Positions 52,159-61,666 of a stretch of 64,000 nucleotides of DNA are shown here, piece by piece. Position numbers and translations under genes: made by a program. Positions within the stretch are counted from its first letter, which is position 1. Every line of letters begins with the position of its first letter. The DNA is from Halomicrococcus gelatinilyticus (GTDB taxonomy: Archaea; Halobacteriota; Halobacteria; Halobacteriales; Haladaptataceae). The stretch lies in NCBI GenBank assembly GCA_024227995.1, contig CP100465.1:992001-1056000 (forward strand), read 5' to 3'. The notes beneath the pieces were generated by a model. It ran no database searches. It saw only the letters and a program-made list of their open reading frames with translations, and was not told where the DNA came from.

Positions 52159-52644
52159 CTACGCCCGCCGGTAGCCTTCGGCCGTCCGCTCCGCGAGGTC
52201 GAGCAGGACCGCCCACTCCAGCAGGTTGGCGACGCGCTCGCGCCACACGTCTTCGACCCGGCTGGGGTCCTTGTGGCGCTCCCAGGTCGGAATCGACTCC
52301 CGGAACGCCTCGAAGGCCTCGTCTGCGGTGAGCGGACCGTCGGTCGCGAGACGGTCGAGGAGTCGGTCGGCGCCGTAGACGCGCTCGCGGAACGCCGCCG
52401 CCAGGGCCTCGCGGTCGGGGTCGCGACGGATGCGGGCGAAGCCGCTGTCTGTCTCCTCGGCGAGTTCGAGCGCGCGGAGGAAGGTGAGCCACGTCCGTGC
52501 CACGTCCCGGCTCTCGAAGCCGACGCGGTCCATCAGTCGCCGGCAGCAGTCGTCCTCGGTTCCGGGGACGAGCGGGACCGCCCGCTGGGCGTCCGCGACG
52601 AACGACAGGTCCGCGGGCGGTTCGGGGACGAGTTTGAACTTCAC
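52159..52644 (-). CDS. Unknown protein coupled to mch
   Basis: A 161-residue mostly helical soluble protein (FKLVPEPPADLSFVADAQRA, CCRRLMDRVGFESRDVARTW, TFLRALELAEETDSGFARIR, RVYGADRLLDRLATDGPLTA). It looks like a winged-helix or helical bundle, but I recognise no family. Its GTG start overlaps the stop of mch (GTGA), so its translation is coupled to mch, suggesting a related job in one-carbon metabolism or its control. Confidence 0.7.
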   Translation of the reverse strand: MKFKLVPEPPADLSFVADAQRAVPLVPGTEDDCCRRLMDRVGFESRDVARTWLTFLRALELAEETDSGFARIRRDPDREALAAAFRERVYGADRLLDRLATDGPLTADEAFEAFRESIPTWERHKDPSRVEDVWRERVANLLEWAVLLDLAERTAEGYRRA

Positions 52645-53573
52645 AGACCGAAGCTCTCCGCGACCATCTCCTCGTCGGTCGCGCCGTGGACGGTGGTCGA
52701 CCCGCCGACCACGTCGACGGTCACCTGTGCCGGGGCGAACACGCTCGCCGGTATCTCGTCGAAGTCCCAGTCGGCGTCGTCGAACAGCTGTTCGAACGGC
52801 GTGCCGTACTCGTCGGCGGCGGTCGACGGCAACTCGTCGAAGCGGTCGAACTCCTCGCGGACGGTGAGATGGACCTGGCCGCCGTACGCGAGCGCGTCGT
52901 TCGTCCGGCCGATGGCCGTCTCGTCGTCCGCGGCGACGGGGGCGACGGGCGCGGACCCCGACACGGAGACGACGTCGAGCGGGTCGTATCCCAGTTCCGA
53001 GAGGCGGAAGACGGCCAGTTCGGCCGCGCGCGAGGCGACGTTGACGCTGCCGGTGACGCTCGCGGTCGAGAACGTGGGGAGGAAGACCGCGCCCGGTTGC
53101 ACGCCCGCGAGGTCGGCGACGTGCTCGGCGACCGGGTCGCCGGGGAGTTCGTCGGACTCGACGGCGAGCACCGCGAACTCGAAGGCGTCCGTGTAGCCGA
53201 CGCGCCGGTACTCGTCCTCCTCGGCGACCAGCGCCCGGGCCGGCCCGCTGCCGAGCCCCTCGAACCCCTCGACGCCGAGTTCCCAGCCGGCCTTCTGCGA
53301 GCACAGCAGCGCGAGCGCGGGATGGTCGGTCGTCAGTTCGACGTGCTGGAGCGGCGCGCCCCCGACCTCGTCCATCCGGGTCTGCACCGTCGCCAGCCCG
53401 GCGGTCTGGAGTTCCGCGAGCAGCAGGCCGGCCTCGACGCCGCCCGACGTCTCGACGCCGAAGTCGAGCACCGTCGCCTCCGAGTCGAGTTCGTAGGCGG
53501 CGACGTTCAGTTCGTCCGCGAAGTCGATGGCCTCGTCGACGAGTTCGAGGGCCATGCGGTTCAGACTCTCCAT
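52641..53573 (-). CDS. mch: Methenyltetrahydromethanopterin cyclohydrolase (Mch)
   Basis: A 310-residue archaeal cyclohydrolase that interconverts methenyl and formyl one-carbon pterins. Conserved stretches are SLNRMALELVDEAIDFADEL at the start, LGVETSGGVEAGLLLAE-type motif near 45, GSGPARALV near 115 and YGGQVHLTV near 240. Haloarchaea are not methanogens, so the enzyme serves biosynthetic or catabolic one-carbon traffic, probably with tetrahydrofolate as carrier. The start at 53573 matches the family length. Confidence 0.93.
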   Translation of the reverse strand: MESLNRMALELVDEAIDFADELNVAAYELDSEATVLDFGVETSGGVEAGLLLAELQTAGLATVQTRMDEVGGAPLQHVELTTDHPALALLCSQKAGWELGVEGFEGLGSGPARALVAEEDEYRRVGYTDAFEFAVLAVESDELPGDPVAEHVADLAGVQPGAVFLPTFSTASVTGSVNVASRAAELAVFRLSELGYDPLDVVSVSGSAPVAPVAADDETAIGRTNDALAYGGQVHLTVREEFDRFDELPSTAADEYGTPFEQLFDDADWDFDEIPASVFAPAQVTVDVVGGSTTVHGATDEEMVAESFGL

Positions 53574-53668
53574 GTCCGGCAGTTGGGCGTCGTCCCGTAA
53601 ACAGTTCCGGGTTCGCGGCGACGCGGGGCGGCGACACCGTTAACATCCTGCCCCCAGAAAGGTCGGGT

Positions 53669-54037
53669 ATGAGTACCGACACCGCACCCGACGGGGAGCC
53701 GACCCCCCAGATCGAGGTGACGGAGGACGCCGCCGAACAGGCGCTCTCCCTGCTCGACGGCGAGGGAATGGACCCCGACAGGGCCGGACTGCGACTGTTC
53801 GTCCAGCAGGGCGGCTGTGCGGGACTCTCCTACGGGATGCGCTTCGACGGCGCACCCGAGGACGACGACACGGTCTACGAGCACCACGACCTGCGCGTGT
53901 TCGTCGACCCGGCGAGCATGAACTACATCGAGGGCAGCGTCGTCGACTACGAGCAGGGCCTGCAGGGTGCCGGCTTCCACGTCGACAACCCGAACGTCGT
54001 CTCCGAGTGTGGCTGCGGCGAGAGCTTCCGGACCTGA
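53669..54037 (+). CDS. HesB/IscA-type iron-sulfur assembly protein
   Basis: A 122-residue A-type carrier for Fe-S clusters. The three conserved cysteines are in QQGGCAGLSYGMRF near residue 50 and SECGCGESF near residue 114. The HesB core starts near residue 15 (IEVTEDAAEQALSLLD) after an acidic tail, common in haloarchaea. It is divergent from mch and convergent with the dodecin gene. Confidence 0.92.
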   Translation: MSTDTAPDGEPTPQIEVTEDAAEQALSLLDGEGMDPDRAGLRLFVQQGGCAGLSYGMRFDGAPEDDDTVYEHHDLRVFVDPASMNYIEGSVVDYEQGLQGAGFHVDNPNVVSECGCGESFRT

Positions 54038-54063
54038 CGGCCCCCGCCGCCCGGACAGTTCCG

Positions 54064-54264
54064 TTACTCCTCCAGTTCGAACGCCACCGTCACCTCCGCC
54101 TGGTACTGGCGGTCCTGGACGCTCGCCACTTCGACGCCGAGTTCGTCCACCTCGACCCACTTGACGTTCTGGAGCGTGTCCTGTGCGCGGTCGATGGCGT
54201 CGTCTGCCGCTGCGTCGAAACTTTCGTCGCTCGTCCCGATGAGCGTGATCTTCTTGAAGACCAT
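54064..54264 (-). CDS. Dodecin (flavin-binding)
   Basis: A 66-residue protein of the dodecin family, which forms a dodecameric shell that stores riboflavin or lumichrome and quenches light damage. Landmarks are [20 protein letters not shown], the flavin-stacking Trp in [13 protein letters not shown] and [13 protein letters not shown] at the end. Length and sequence agree closely with the Halobacterium protein. Given the halorhodopsin elsewhere in the window, a light-related role fits but is not shown. Confidence 0.95.
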   Translation of the reverse strand: MVFKKITLIGTSDESFDAAADDAIDRAQDTLQNVKWVEVDELGVEVASVQDRQYQAEVTVAFELEE

Positions 54265-54344
54265 AGCACCTTGCGGTTCTCGCTCCCGCGTAAAAGCGAC
54301 AACGGCCGTTGGCCCGGACCGGAGCACACCGACCCGGAGCGGAG

Positions 54345-54974
54345 TCACCCGTCGGGCGGCGGGATGGTCACGTCGGGGCCCGCGTCGCGGTTGCGCGCCC
54401 ACTGCTCGCGGGTGACGGTGTAGCGGTGGAGGTCCCGCACCGCACCGTCCATCGGCACCCAGTTGCGCAGGATGCCGTCGTACCGGCCGCCGAACCGCTC
54501 GACGTACTTCTCGATGGCCCGCCGGGAGTTCTCGTTACCCGAGAGGTAACCGGCGGAGACTAGTTCGAGGTCCAGATGGTCGAACGCGAGTGCCAGCAGC
54601 GCCGCGGCGCGCTCGCCGGAGTAGCCCCGCCCCCAGAACGGCTTCCGGAGCCAGACGGCGAAGATGGCCGTGCGCTTCTCCCAGTCGAGGTCGAAGTCCG
54701 TCGTCCCCGCGAACTCGCCCGCGCCGTCCTCGCCGTCGCGCGGGACGAGGGCGTACGTCGCGGCCTCGCCGTCGTCCCAGCGGCGCTCCGCGTCCACGAC
54801 GGCGTCCCACGTCTCCTTCGGCGTCTCGTGCGGGTCCCACGTCAGGTGCGCCGTCTCCTCGTCGACGGTGTCGCTGTGGCGCGAGTAGTACCGGTAGAGG
54901 TCCACCGGGTCGAAGTTCGCGCGACAGAGGCGAACGAGACGCAGACGCTCGGTGTCGACGCGCTCGGGGAACAT
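54345..54974 (-). CDS. GNAT-family N-acetyltransferase (RimJ-like)
   Basis: A 209-residue acetyltransferase. The N-terminal [19 protein letters not shown], the acetyl-CoA loop [20 protein letters not shown] (RGYSGE) near residue 110 and [19 protein letters not shown] near 145 match RimJ/RimL-type GNAT enzymes. The substrate could be a ribosomal protein N terminus or a small molecule. It stands 80 bases from the dodecin gene on the same strand. Confidence 0.88.
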   Translation of the reverse strand: MFPERVDTERLRLVRLCRANFDPVDLYRYYSRHSDTVDEETAHLTWDPHETPKETWDAVVDAERRWDDGEAATYALVPRDGEDGAGEFAGTTDFDLDWEKRTAIFAVWLRKPFWGRGYSGERAAALLALAFDHLDLELVSAGYLSGNENSRRAIEKYVERFGGRYDGILRNWVPMDGAVRDLHRYTVTREQWARNRDAGPDVTIPPPDG

Positions 54975-55074
54975 ACGTGACGCTCAGTGTTCGCCAGCAA
55001 AAGCGTTGGTTGCCGTCCCACCTTGCAGGACTCCCCTGTCACCGGTCAGGCCGGTCCTACCCGGAGTCGGCACG

Positions 55075-55596
55075 TCAGGCCGCCTGCCCGGACTTCGACC
55101 GGTCAGGTCGCGCGTTCCGCGCCGCGAGCGCGTAGGCGAGCGCGACCGGAACCGCGTACACCACGTGCCCGACGAGGCTCACGAGCGTCCCGGGCACGGC
55201 GAGGTTCGGGAACGGCGGTGCCATCGGGAAGCCGACCGCCGCGAGCCACACCGGCATCACCAGGACCGGGAGCAGTGCAGTCGTCACGACGCCGTACGCG
55301 ACGCCGAGGCCGACGGCCCCCCGCAGGCGCGTCGCGACGTCCGCCAGCGGGCCGACCTGGACCAGCGCCACGTAGGCGAGGCCGAGCGCGACCCCGTGGA
55401 AGACGTGGAGCAGCCAGCCGGCGGTGGACGCGGGTCCTTCGATACCGTACATCGCCGGAATCGCCATCGCTATCGTCGCGGTGGGCATCATGAGGCCGAA
55501 CAGGACGCTCCCGACGAGCCCCCCGGCGGCGCCAGCGATCCATCCGTTCCGACCGGCGCGGAACCGGCCGAGTCGAGTCTGTGTTTCGGTTGCCAT
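55075..55596 (-). CDS. Membrane protein of unknown function
   Basis: A 173-residue protein with about five hydrophobic segments (WIAGAAGGLVGSVLFGLMMP, MAIPAMYGIEGPASTAGWLL, LGVAYGVVTTALLPVLVMPV, LVSLVGHVVYAVPVALAYAL). The His in LLHVFHGVALG and the Gly-rich first helix resemble other haloarchaeal membrane proteins whose role is unknown. ATG at 55596 is chosen over 55611. A small inverted repeat TAACC-TTCA-GGTTA lies upstream at 55641-55654. Confidence 0.6.
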   Translation of the reverse strand: MATETQTRLGRFRAGRNGWIAGAAGGLVGSVLFGLMMPTATIAMAIPAMYGIEGPASTAGWLLHVFHGVALGLAYVALVQVGPLADVATRLRGAVGLGVAYGVVTTALLPVLVMPVWLAAVGFPMAPPFPNLAVPGTLVSLVGHVVYAVPVALAYALAARNARPDRSKSGQAA

Positions 55597-55776
55597 CGTA
55601 CTCCCCTGCACCGACGGGCCGCCGCGACATAGCTGTAATCTAACCTTCAGGTTACGGGGTTACGGGCGGGTAAGGTGGCGACGAGGACGCGAGAAAGCGC
55701 GGTCGAAGCTGCGAGAACGAGACGGCGGTCGCTCGATGGGAACGAGTGTCGCGTCGAAGAAAGGGCGTCCGGAGCG

Positions 55777-57237
55777 CTATCCGAACATGTCGCGCATCAT
55801 CGGGTGCATCTCCATGAGCTGCTCCTCGGCGATCTCCTCGTACAGCTTGTACGTGATGGAGACCGTCAGCAGCAGGCCCGTCCCGGAGACGCCGCCGATG
55901 GTGCCGAGCATGTTCGCCAGCACGGCCAGCAGTCCGACCAGCGCGCCGCCGATGACGGTGACCTGCGGGATGTACCGCTCCATCACCTTCTCGATGACGC
56001 CGGTGTTCTGGCGGAACCCGGGAATCTGCATCCCGGAGTTCTGGATCTGCTTCGCCGTCGCCTCCGGACCCATGTCCGTCGTCTCGACCCAGAAGATGGC
56101 GAAGATGGCGCCGCCGACGATCATGAACGTCAGGTCGATGGCGACGCGCAACAGCACCTGCCACGGCTCCTGGGCGAGCCCGGTCCACCACATCCAGTCG
56201 GCCCGGTTCTGGATGGGGGCGAGATAGTAGAACAGGCCGCCGATGGCCCGTCCACCGTCGTACTGCCCGAGCCAGACCGGCATGTCGTTGCCGAGCTGGC
56301 TGTGGAGGATGCGGCCCAGGAACTGGATGTTCGCCTGCAGCGCGCGGACGAGGATCATCGGCAGGACGCTGGCGTAGATGAGCTTCACGGGGAAGCGACC
56401 GCGAGCGCCCTTCACCCGCGCGTGGCTGAGCGGAATCTCGACCCGGACGCTCTCTGCGTACACGACGATGCTGAAGATGAGCACCGTCGTGACGAGCGCG
56501 AGGATGCCGCCGCCGTCGAGCAGCAGGTACTGGATGCCCTCCGCGGTCAGCAGCGACGGGACCTCGCCCGCGTTGCCGGTGGCGATGGCGATCCAGTTCG
56601 GGATGAGGCCGGGTCGGCCCGGCAGGCCGCTCCACGCGAACAGGCCGCCGATGAGCTTCTGGCTCACGCCGGCGACGATGAACAGCCCGATACCGCTACC
56701 GACGCCCCACTTGCTGATGATCTCGTCCATGAACAGGACGAGGATGGCTCCGACGAGGATCTGGGCGAAGATGAGCCACTTGACGCCCATCTCGCCACCC
56801 GGGAACGTCGCAGCCAGTTGCGGGTCGGCCGGGAGGAAGCCGCCGGCGAACACCATCGGAAGCCCCGTCAGGAAGATCATCACGACCACCAGCAGCTTCT
56901 GGAGGCCCTGATAGAGCACCTGGTCGCGGGGGTCGTCGGTGTCCAGTCCCAGCAGGTTCGCACCGCCGAGCAGCTGCAACACGATGCTCGCCGTGACGAT
57001 GGGCCCGATACCGAGGTGGAGCACGGACCCCTGTCCACCCGCCAGCAGCGAACGGAACTGGCCGAAGATGTCGGCCCCCTCGTTCGCCCCGTAGAGGGTG
57101 ACGTTCGTCAGGAAGAAGTACAGCAACAGGATACCGCCCGTCCAGGTTAGCTTGCGCTTGAAGGGGACGTGCCCCTCTGGCTGCCGGACGGACGGCATTC
57201 GCGTCAGGACCGGTTCGGCGGCTTCCTTCCAACCCAT
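55777..57237 (-). CDS. secY: Protein translocase subunit SecY
   Basis: A 486-residue SecY/Sec61alpha-type channel with ten membrane helices. The N terminus (MGWKEAAEPVLTRMPSVRQP) and the ends of the helices match archaeal SecY, and the cytoplasmic loops bearing ribosome-contact residues are present (SHARVKGARGRFPVKLIYAS, FRQNTGVIEKVMERYIPQV). It is the last gene of the spc operon and works with SecE and SecG/Sec61beta encoded elsewhere. Confidence 0.96.
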   Translation of the reverse strand: MGWKEAAEPVLTRMPSVRQPEGHVPFKRKLTWTGGILLLYFFLTNVTLYGANEGADIFGQFRSLLAGGQGSVLHLGIGPIVTASIVLQLLGGANLLGLDTDDPRDQVLYQGLQKLLVVVMIFLTGLPMVFAGGFLPADPQLAATFPGGEMGVKWLIFAQILVGAILVLFMDEIISKWGVGSGIGLFIVAGVSQKLIGGLFAWSGLPGRPGLIPNWIAIATGNAGEVPSLLTAEGIQYLLLDGGGILALVTTVLIFSIVVYAESVRVEIPLSHARVKGARGRFPVKLIYASVLPMILVRALQANIQFLGRILHSQLGNDMPVWLGQYDGGRAIGGLFYYLAPIQNRADWMWWTGLAQEPWQVLLRVAIDLTFMIVGGAIFAIFWVETTDMGPEATAKQIQNSGMQIPGFRQNTGVIEKVMERYIPQVTVIGGALVGLLAVLANMLGTIGGVSGTGLLLTVSITYKLYEEIAEEQLMEMHPMMRDMFG

Positions 57238-57240
57238 GTA

Positions 57241-57732
57241 TTATTCCTCAGTCTCGTCTTCCGACTCAACTGTTTCGGATTCGGCTTCCTCCGCCCGGTC
57301 GCTGAGGACGGCGTCGCCGCCCTCCTGCTCGATGAGTTCGACCGCGCTCGCGGAGAACGCGTCCGCCGTCACTTCGAGTTCGTTGCGGACGTTCCCGTCG
57401 CCGAGTACCTTCACGACGTCGGCGTCCCAGCCGTCGTCGGCGACGTCGCGCGCGTCGACGCGGTAGCCGAAGTCGGTCTCCTCGGCGACGCCCTCCGCAA
57501 CGAGGAGCGGAACGTCCTCGTCGATCTTCTGGACGGAGACGGTCTCGACCGTCTCCTGGACGTCGTCGGGACGCTTGAAGCCGTGTTTGCCGAGCGGTCC
57601 GTGGTTGTGGAATTCGTGTTTGGAGCGACCCGCGTCACCGCGACCGCCGCGGTGACCGGCACCGCGACGGTTCTTGTGACTACCGCCGCCGTGCGTGCGC
57701 GAGCCACGCTGTCGTCGTTTCTTGTTCGTCAT
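57241..57732 (-). CDS. rpl15: 50S ribosomal protein uL15
   Basis: A 163-residue uL15. The N-terminal basic, Gly-rich arm TNKKRRQRGSRTHGGGSHKN threads into 23S rRNA; the globular domain holds the DVVKVLGDGNVRNELEVTAD segment and ends in an acidic tail typical of haloarchaea. It lies between uL30 and SecY, three bases from SecY. Confidence 0.95.
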   Translation of the reverse strand: MTNKKRRQRGSRTHGGGSHKNRRGAGHRGGRGDAGRSKHEFHNHGPLGKHGFKRPDDVQETVETVSVQKIDEDVPLLVAEGVAEETDFGYRVDARDVADDGWDADVVKVLGDGNVRNELEVTADAFSASAVELIEQEGGDAVLSDRAEEAESETVESEDETEE

Positions 57733-57734
57733 GG

Positions 57735-58199
57735 TTATCGCATCGACTTCAGGAGCGCGTTGATCTGCTCGGTCGTGTGCTTGCCGAGTTCACCGCCCTC
57801 CTTGGTGGGGTGCTTGAGGCCGTCGTGGCCGCCGCGCGGCGGGTGAAGCCGCAGCACCGGCGTCAGGCCCTGCTCTTTGAGCGTCGTCTCCTCGTCGAGC
57901 AGCGCCGAAGCGAGGTCGGCGACGTCGTCGTACTCGGTGTTCTCCGCCACCCAGTCGTCGTCGACGTCGTCGCTGCCCTCGAGCGGCTCCGCTCGCGTCG
58001 CCAGCACCGTCTCCAGGATCTCCTGGTCGGGTTCGCCGTAGGCGACGTAGTCGTTGACCTTCGTGATCATCCCGCGGTAGGCGTCGGTCTCCGGCACCAG
58101 CGCGCAGTGGTTCACCCGGTGGATGTTCAGCATCTCGAGGGTGTCCTTGACGGTCTGGCTCATGTCGACCTCGCCGCGGATTTGGACGACTGCCTTCAT
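57735..58199 (-). CDS. rpl30: 50S ribosomal protein uL30
   Basis: A 154-residue archaeal uL30. VQIRGEVDMSQTVKDTLEML at the N terminus, HCALVPETDAYRGMITKVND and the C-terminal LRLHPPRGGHDGLKHPTKEG are family marks. The start overlaps the end of uS5 by one base (ATGA). Confidence 0.95.
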   Translation of the reverse strand: MKAVVQIRGEVDMSQTVKDTLEMLNIHRVNHCALVPETDAYRGMITKVNDYVAYGEPDQEILETVLATRAEPLEGSDDVDDDWVAENTEYDDVADLASALLDEETTLKEQGLTPVLRLHPPRGGHDGLKHPTKEGGELGKHTTEQINALLKSMR

Positions 58200-58840
58200 C
58201 AGTCGGCCACCTCCTCCTGCTCGTCGGGACGAGCGCGCGGGCCGCGCGACTGCGACGCGTTCTCCAGCGCGTTGTACGTCGCCTTCGCGAGGTTGAGCGT
58301 CGTCCGCGTGTTGCCGTGGCTCTTCGTCCAGGCGTTCTCGATGCCCGCGAGTTCGAGGATCTTGCGCACCGTGTCGGTGGCCGCAAGCCCGAGCCCCGCA
58401 GGAGCCGGGACGAGTTCGACCGTGACGCTGCCCGCCTTCCCCTCCGTGCGGTGGGTGAGCGAGTGCGGTCGGTCGCTGCGGTCCTCCCACGAGCCTGCGC
58501 CGCGGGGGACGTCGATCATGTTCAGCTTCGCGATGTCGATGGCCTTCTGGATGGCGCCCCCGACCTGGTCGTCGCGACCTTCGGCGTAGCCGACGTAGCC
58601 GTCGCGGTTGCCGATGGCGACGACGCAACGGAACTTCACGCGGCGACCGGAGTCGGTCATGCGCTGGACCATGTTGATGTCCAGCACCTCGTCTTCGAGT
58701 CCGGGGAGGAGCTGGTCGACCAGCTCCGGCTCCTTCAGCGGGAGCCCGGAGTTGAGCGCCGCCTCCATCGTGTCGATGTCGCCGTCGGCGACCTTCCGGC
58801 CGAGTCGGGTCTGGGGTTCCCAGCCGTTGTGTTCACTCAT
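58199..58840 (-). CDS. rps5: 30S ribosomal protein uS5
   Basis: A 213-residue uS5. Typical stretches are [40 protein letters not shown] and [24 protein letters not shown] motif in the dsRBD-like and S5 C domains. It helps decoding fidelity. The C terminus is charged and haloarchaeal. Confidence 0.95.
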   Translation of the reverse strand: MSEHNGWEPQTRLGRKVADGDIDTMEAALNSGLPLKEPELVDQLLPGLEDEVLDINMVQRMTDSGRRVKFRCVVAIGNRDGYVGYAEGRDDQVGGAIQKAIDIAKLNMIDVPRGAGSWEDRSDRPHSLTHRTEGKAGSVTVELVPAPAGLGLAATDTVRKILELAGIENAWTKSHGNTRTTLNLAKATYNALENASQSRGPRARPDEQEEVAD

Positions 58841-58841
58841 G

Positions 58842-59396
58842 TTATTCGTCCTCCTGGAGGTTCTCGAGCACGTCGTCGAAGTGCTCGGGCAGTTCGGTGG
58901 CGTCGAAGTCCCCGCTGTACAGCGGCTCGTCGAGCTGGTCGGCGTACTCGGCGATGTGCTCGCCGCGGTTGCGCGACCAGTCCGCCATCACGCTCTCGTT
59001 GTGGGGGACGTCGAGGCCAGCGTCGATCGCACCTTCCTGTATCGCGAACGGCTTGCTCCCGGGCGTCGCCGAGTTGAGGCCGATGTCGAGCACGGCCTCC
59101 TCGAGGCCCTCGTCGACCGCGCGCTTCCCCAGCAGGTAGCCGGTGAGGTACGCGCTCGGGAGGTTGCCCGTCGGGGCTTCCCAGCCGTATTCTTCCAGAT
59201 CGCTCGAATGGGCGCTCGCCAGCGTCTCGTCGCCGTCGGGGCCCATCGTGACCAGCTGCGCCCTGACGTGCTGGTTGCTCTTGCGAGCGACCAGGCGGGG
59301 CTTGCCCGATTTCAGCAGGCGCAACCTCTGATGGTAGTCGGTCCGGACCTCGCGGCGGCGCCGCATTGGCACCTTGTATCGTGGTCCCGTTGCCAT
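58842..59396 (-). CDS. rpl18: 50S ribosomal protein uL18
   Basis: A 184-residue uL18, binder of 5S rRNA. The N-terminal basic [20 protein letters not shown] and [20 protein letters not shown] are the conserved rRNA-contact segments. The acidic C-terminal extension is typical of haloarchaea. It is two bases from eL19 and one from uS5. Confidence 0.95.
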   Translation of the reverse strand: MATGPRYKVPMRRRREVRTDYHQRLRLLKSGKPRLVARKSNQHVRAQLVTMGPDGDETLASAHSSDLEEYGWEAPTGNLPSAYLTGYLLGKRAVDEGLEEAVLDIGLNSATPGSKPFAIQEGAIDAGLDVPHNESVMADWSRNRGEHIAEYADQLDEPLYSGDFDATELPEHFDDVLENLQEDE

Positions 59397-59398
59397 AG

Positions 59399-59839
59399 TT
59401 AGTAGTTGTTCTCGATGTAGTTCAGCAGGTAGCGCACGCTACGGAACTCCCCGCCTTTTGCCTTGTCGTAGAGGTCCCGGTACTGCGAGTTCGTGATCTC
59501 GCCCTGGGCGCGGAGTTCGCGGAGCTTGCTACGCTGTGCGCGGATCTCGTTCTGCCACTGTTCCTTCTCGTCCCGTCGACCGCCCGACTTCCCCTTGCGG
59601 GAACCGGGACCGGTGCGGTGGCCGTAGGCCCGCTTCGCGTCGCGTTCGCGGGCACGACCGCGGGAGTTGCTCTTCGCGTCTTTCGCCTGGATGGACCCCT
59701 CGTCGACGAGTTCGCGGATGTCCTCGCGGGTGATCGCGTCCACGATTTCACCCTGTGCGTCCGGGTCGAACCAGACGCGGTTCTCGCCGACGTCGAGGAC
59801 GTCGGATGCGAGTCGCTTCTGTGCACTCAGGTCCGTCAT
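59399..59839 (-). CDS. rpl19e: 50S ribosomal protein eL19
   Basis: A 146-residue eL19. The family marks are [40 protein letters not shown] and the basic stretch [20 protein letters not shown]. It is found in archaea and eukaryotes, not bacteria. It overlaps the end of eL32 (ATGA). Confidence 0.95.
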   Translation of the reverse strand: MTDLSAQKRLASDVLDVGENRVWFDPDAQGEIVDAITREDIRELVDEGSIQAKDAKSNSRGRARERDAKRAYGHRTGPGSRKGKSGGRRDEKEQWQNEIRAQRSKLRELRAQGEITNSQYRDLYDKAKGGEFRSVRYLLNYIENNY

Positions 59840-60543
59840 TCTTCGACCTCCACTTCGACGTAGGTGGGGTTGAGCACGCGGATGCCCTCGTCTTCGGCGA
59901 CCTCCTCGATGCGCTCGCGCTTGCGAGCGCCGACCTTCGAGGCGATGCGGACCGCTTCCGTGTCGCCGTCCACGCCGTCGAGGTCGTCGACGTTGTGGAC
60001 GCGCACTTCCTCGAAGCCGCTCGGGTGCTTGCCCCGGGCGGCCTCCGGCGTGCGGAAGCCCGCCTCGACCGTGTCGCCTTTGCCCTTGACGCCGCGGCGC
60101 TGCTTCGACAACTTGCCGCGCGGTCGCCGCCAGGACTCGGGCGTGCGCTTCTTCTTGTGGTAGTCCTGTCGATTGAACTGCGGCATGCCCTCGCGCTTGC
60201 GCTGGGTGAGGAGCCGCTGCTCCTCGTCGCTCAGGTCCGGGGTCTTGTCGACCAGACCGCGGGGCTGCAGTTCGGTCTCGACGTCTTCGGCCGGTTCTTC
60301 TTCCTCCGGCTCTTCCTCTTCCTCGATCTCGGCTTCGGTCTCCTCTTCGACCTCGAGGCCGCCGACGTCAGCCTTGATGCGGGCGGCGAGCGCGTTGCCG
60401 ATGCCCTCCACGTCGGCCAGGTCGTCCTGGCTCGCGGCCTTGACGTCCTCGACGGACTCGTAGCCGCTCTCGCGGAGCGCTTCGGCCTTGCTCTCGCCGA
60501 CACCGCTGATGTCTTCGATCGTCTCGGGTTCGTCGTCTGCCAT
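59836..60543 (-). CDS. rpl32e: 50S ribosomal protein eL32 with N-terminal helix-hairpin-helix domain
   Basis: A 235-residue protein. The C-terminal half (from [20 protein letters not shown]) is a normal eL32, with [20 protein letters not shown]. The first 60 residues are an acidic helix-hairpin-helix pair ([38 protein letters not shown]), and a Glu-rich linker joins the two. This N-terminal addition occurs in haloarchaeal eL32; its purpose is not known to me. Confidence 0.95.
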   Translation of the reverse strand: MADDEPETIEDISGVGESKAEALRESGYESVEDVKAASQDDLADVEGIGNALAARIKADVGGLEVEEETEAEIEEEEEPEEEEPAEDVETELQPRGLVDKTPDLSDEEQRLLTQRKREGMPQFNRQDYHKKKRTPESWRRPRGKLSKQRRGVKGKGDTVEAGFRTPEAARGKHPSGFEEVRVHNVDDLDGVDGDTEAVRIASKVGARKRERIEEVAEDEGIRVLNPTYVEVEVEE

Positions 60544-60546
60544 CTA

Positions 60547-61083
60547 TCAGGCACCTCCCGTCGACGGCTTCTCGGTGATGTAGACGCCGTCCTGGAACAC
60601 GCGCGTGTCCTTGTCGGGCACGCGGGTGAGCTGTTCGATGTCCGCGGCGGTCTGGCCCACGTCCTCGATGTCGGGGCCGCGCAGGTACAGTTCCTCGTCG
60701 TCCACCTCGACGGTGGTGTCCCCGTGGACGTCGACGCGTCGGGGAGACTTCTCTCCGAGGAAGTTCTCGATGACGACCTGGTCGCCTTCCGAGCGGACCT
60801 GCATCGGGAAGTGAGAGTAGAAGACCTCCATCTTGTACTCCCACTCCGTGGTCACGCCGTGGAACATGTTTCGTACGTGGCTCTCGAACGTGCCAAGCGT
60901 CGCGTTCGTCTTGGCGTCGCTCTCGTCGCTCTCGATGACGACCGAACCGTCGGCCACCTCGACGTTCACGTCGGGGTACCAGAGGCGTCGCGTGACGCTG
61001 CCCTCGGGCCCTTCGACGGTGAGGTCGAGGTGGTCGATCTCGGCGGTCACCTCGTCCGGAATCTCTAGTTCGATTCGTGGCAT
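60547..61083 (-). CDS. rpl6: 50S ribosomal protein uL6
   Basis: A 178-residue uL6 with its two related domains (IELEIPDEVTAEIDHLDLTV at the start, FYSHFPMQVRSEGDQVVIEN, TAADIEQLTRVPDKDTRVFQ at the end). It lies at the factor-binding region of the large subunit. Three bases separate it from eL32 and five from uS8. Confidence 0.95.
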   Translation of the reverse strand: MPRIELEIPDEVTAEIDHLDLTVEGPEGSVTRRLWYPDVNVEVADGSVVIESDESDAKTNATLGTFESHVRNMFHGVTTEWEYKMEVFYSHFPMQVRSEGDQVVIENFLGEKSPRRVDVHGDTTVEVDDEELYLRGPDIEDVGQTAADIEQLTRVPDKDTRVFQDGVYITEKPSTGGA

Positions 61084-61088
61084 GGTTC

Positions 61089-61481
61089 TTAGTAGACGTA
61101 CGCGATGACCTGGCCACCGACGCCCTCCTCGCGGGCCTCGTAGTGGCTCATGATGCCGTGGCTGGTCGTGACGACGAGCGTCCCGTAGTCCTGGGCGGGG
61201 AGGAACCGCTTCTCCCACTTCTCGAACTCGTCTGCACCCGCGGAGTAGCGGGGCTTGACCGCACCGCACTCGTTGATCGCGCCTTTCAGTTCGACCTCGA
61301 ACTCCCCGGCTTTACCGTCGTCGACGAACTCGAAGCCGTCGATGTACCCGTGGTCGTAGAAGACCTCGAGCACGTTGCCGATCTCGTTCGAGGCGGGCTG
61401 TACCGTGTGAGATAGGTGACCGACGCTCTCGGCGTTGTCCACGCCGGAGAGTGCGTTGGCCAGCGGATCGTTTCCTGCCAT
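61089..61481 (-). CDS. rps8: 30S ribosomal protein uS8
   Basis: A 130-residue uS8. Clear marks are [40 protein letters not shown] and [20 protein letters not shown], the last contacting helix 21 of 16S rRNA. It is two bases after uS14. Confidence 0.95.
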   Translation of the reverse strand: MAGNDPLANALSGVDNAESVGHLSHTVQPASNEIGNVLEVFYDHGYIDGFEFVDDGKAGEFEVELKGAINECGAVKPRYSAGADEFEKWEKRFLPAQDYGTLVVTTSHGIMSHYEAREEGVGGQVIAYVY

Positions 61482-61483
61482 GG

Positions 61484-61666
61484 TTATCGGTACTTCTTGA
61501 AGCCCATGTCGCGGGCGATCTCGCGGAAGCACTGCCGACACAGGTAGATGTCGTACTTGCCGACCAGACCCTGTTTGCGGCCGCACCGCTGACAGGCCTC
61601 TAGCTGGCCGGTCCGCTTGCCGGTGTGCTCGCCGGTCGCGTCGTCGTCGTGTTCGCTCTCGCTCAT
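61484..61666 (-). CDS. rps14: 30S ribosomal protein uS14 (zinc-binding)
   Basis: A 60-residue uS14 with the zinc set [10 protein letters not shown] ... [18 protein letters not shown] (CxxC-14-CxxC). The preceding acidic tail of about 20 residues is haloarchaeal. It overlaps uL5 by four bases (ATGA). Confidence 0.95.
   Translation of the reverse strand: MSESEHDDDATGEHTGKRTGQLEACQRCGRKQGLVGKYDIYLCRQCFREIARDMGFKKYR

Noticed and set aside
55641..55654. TAACC-TTCA-GGTTA inverted repeat before the 55596 gene as a MerR-type operator
   Set aside because: The stem is only five bases and the spacing does not match MerR-type sites; not convincing without conservation.
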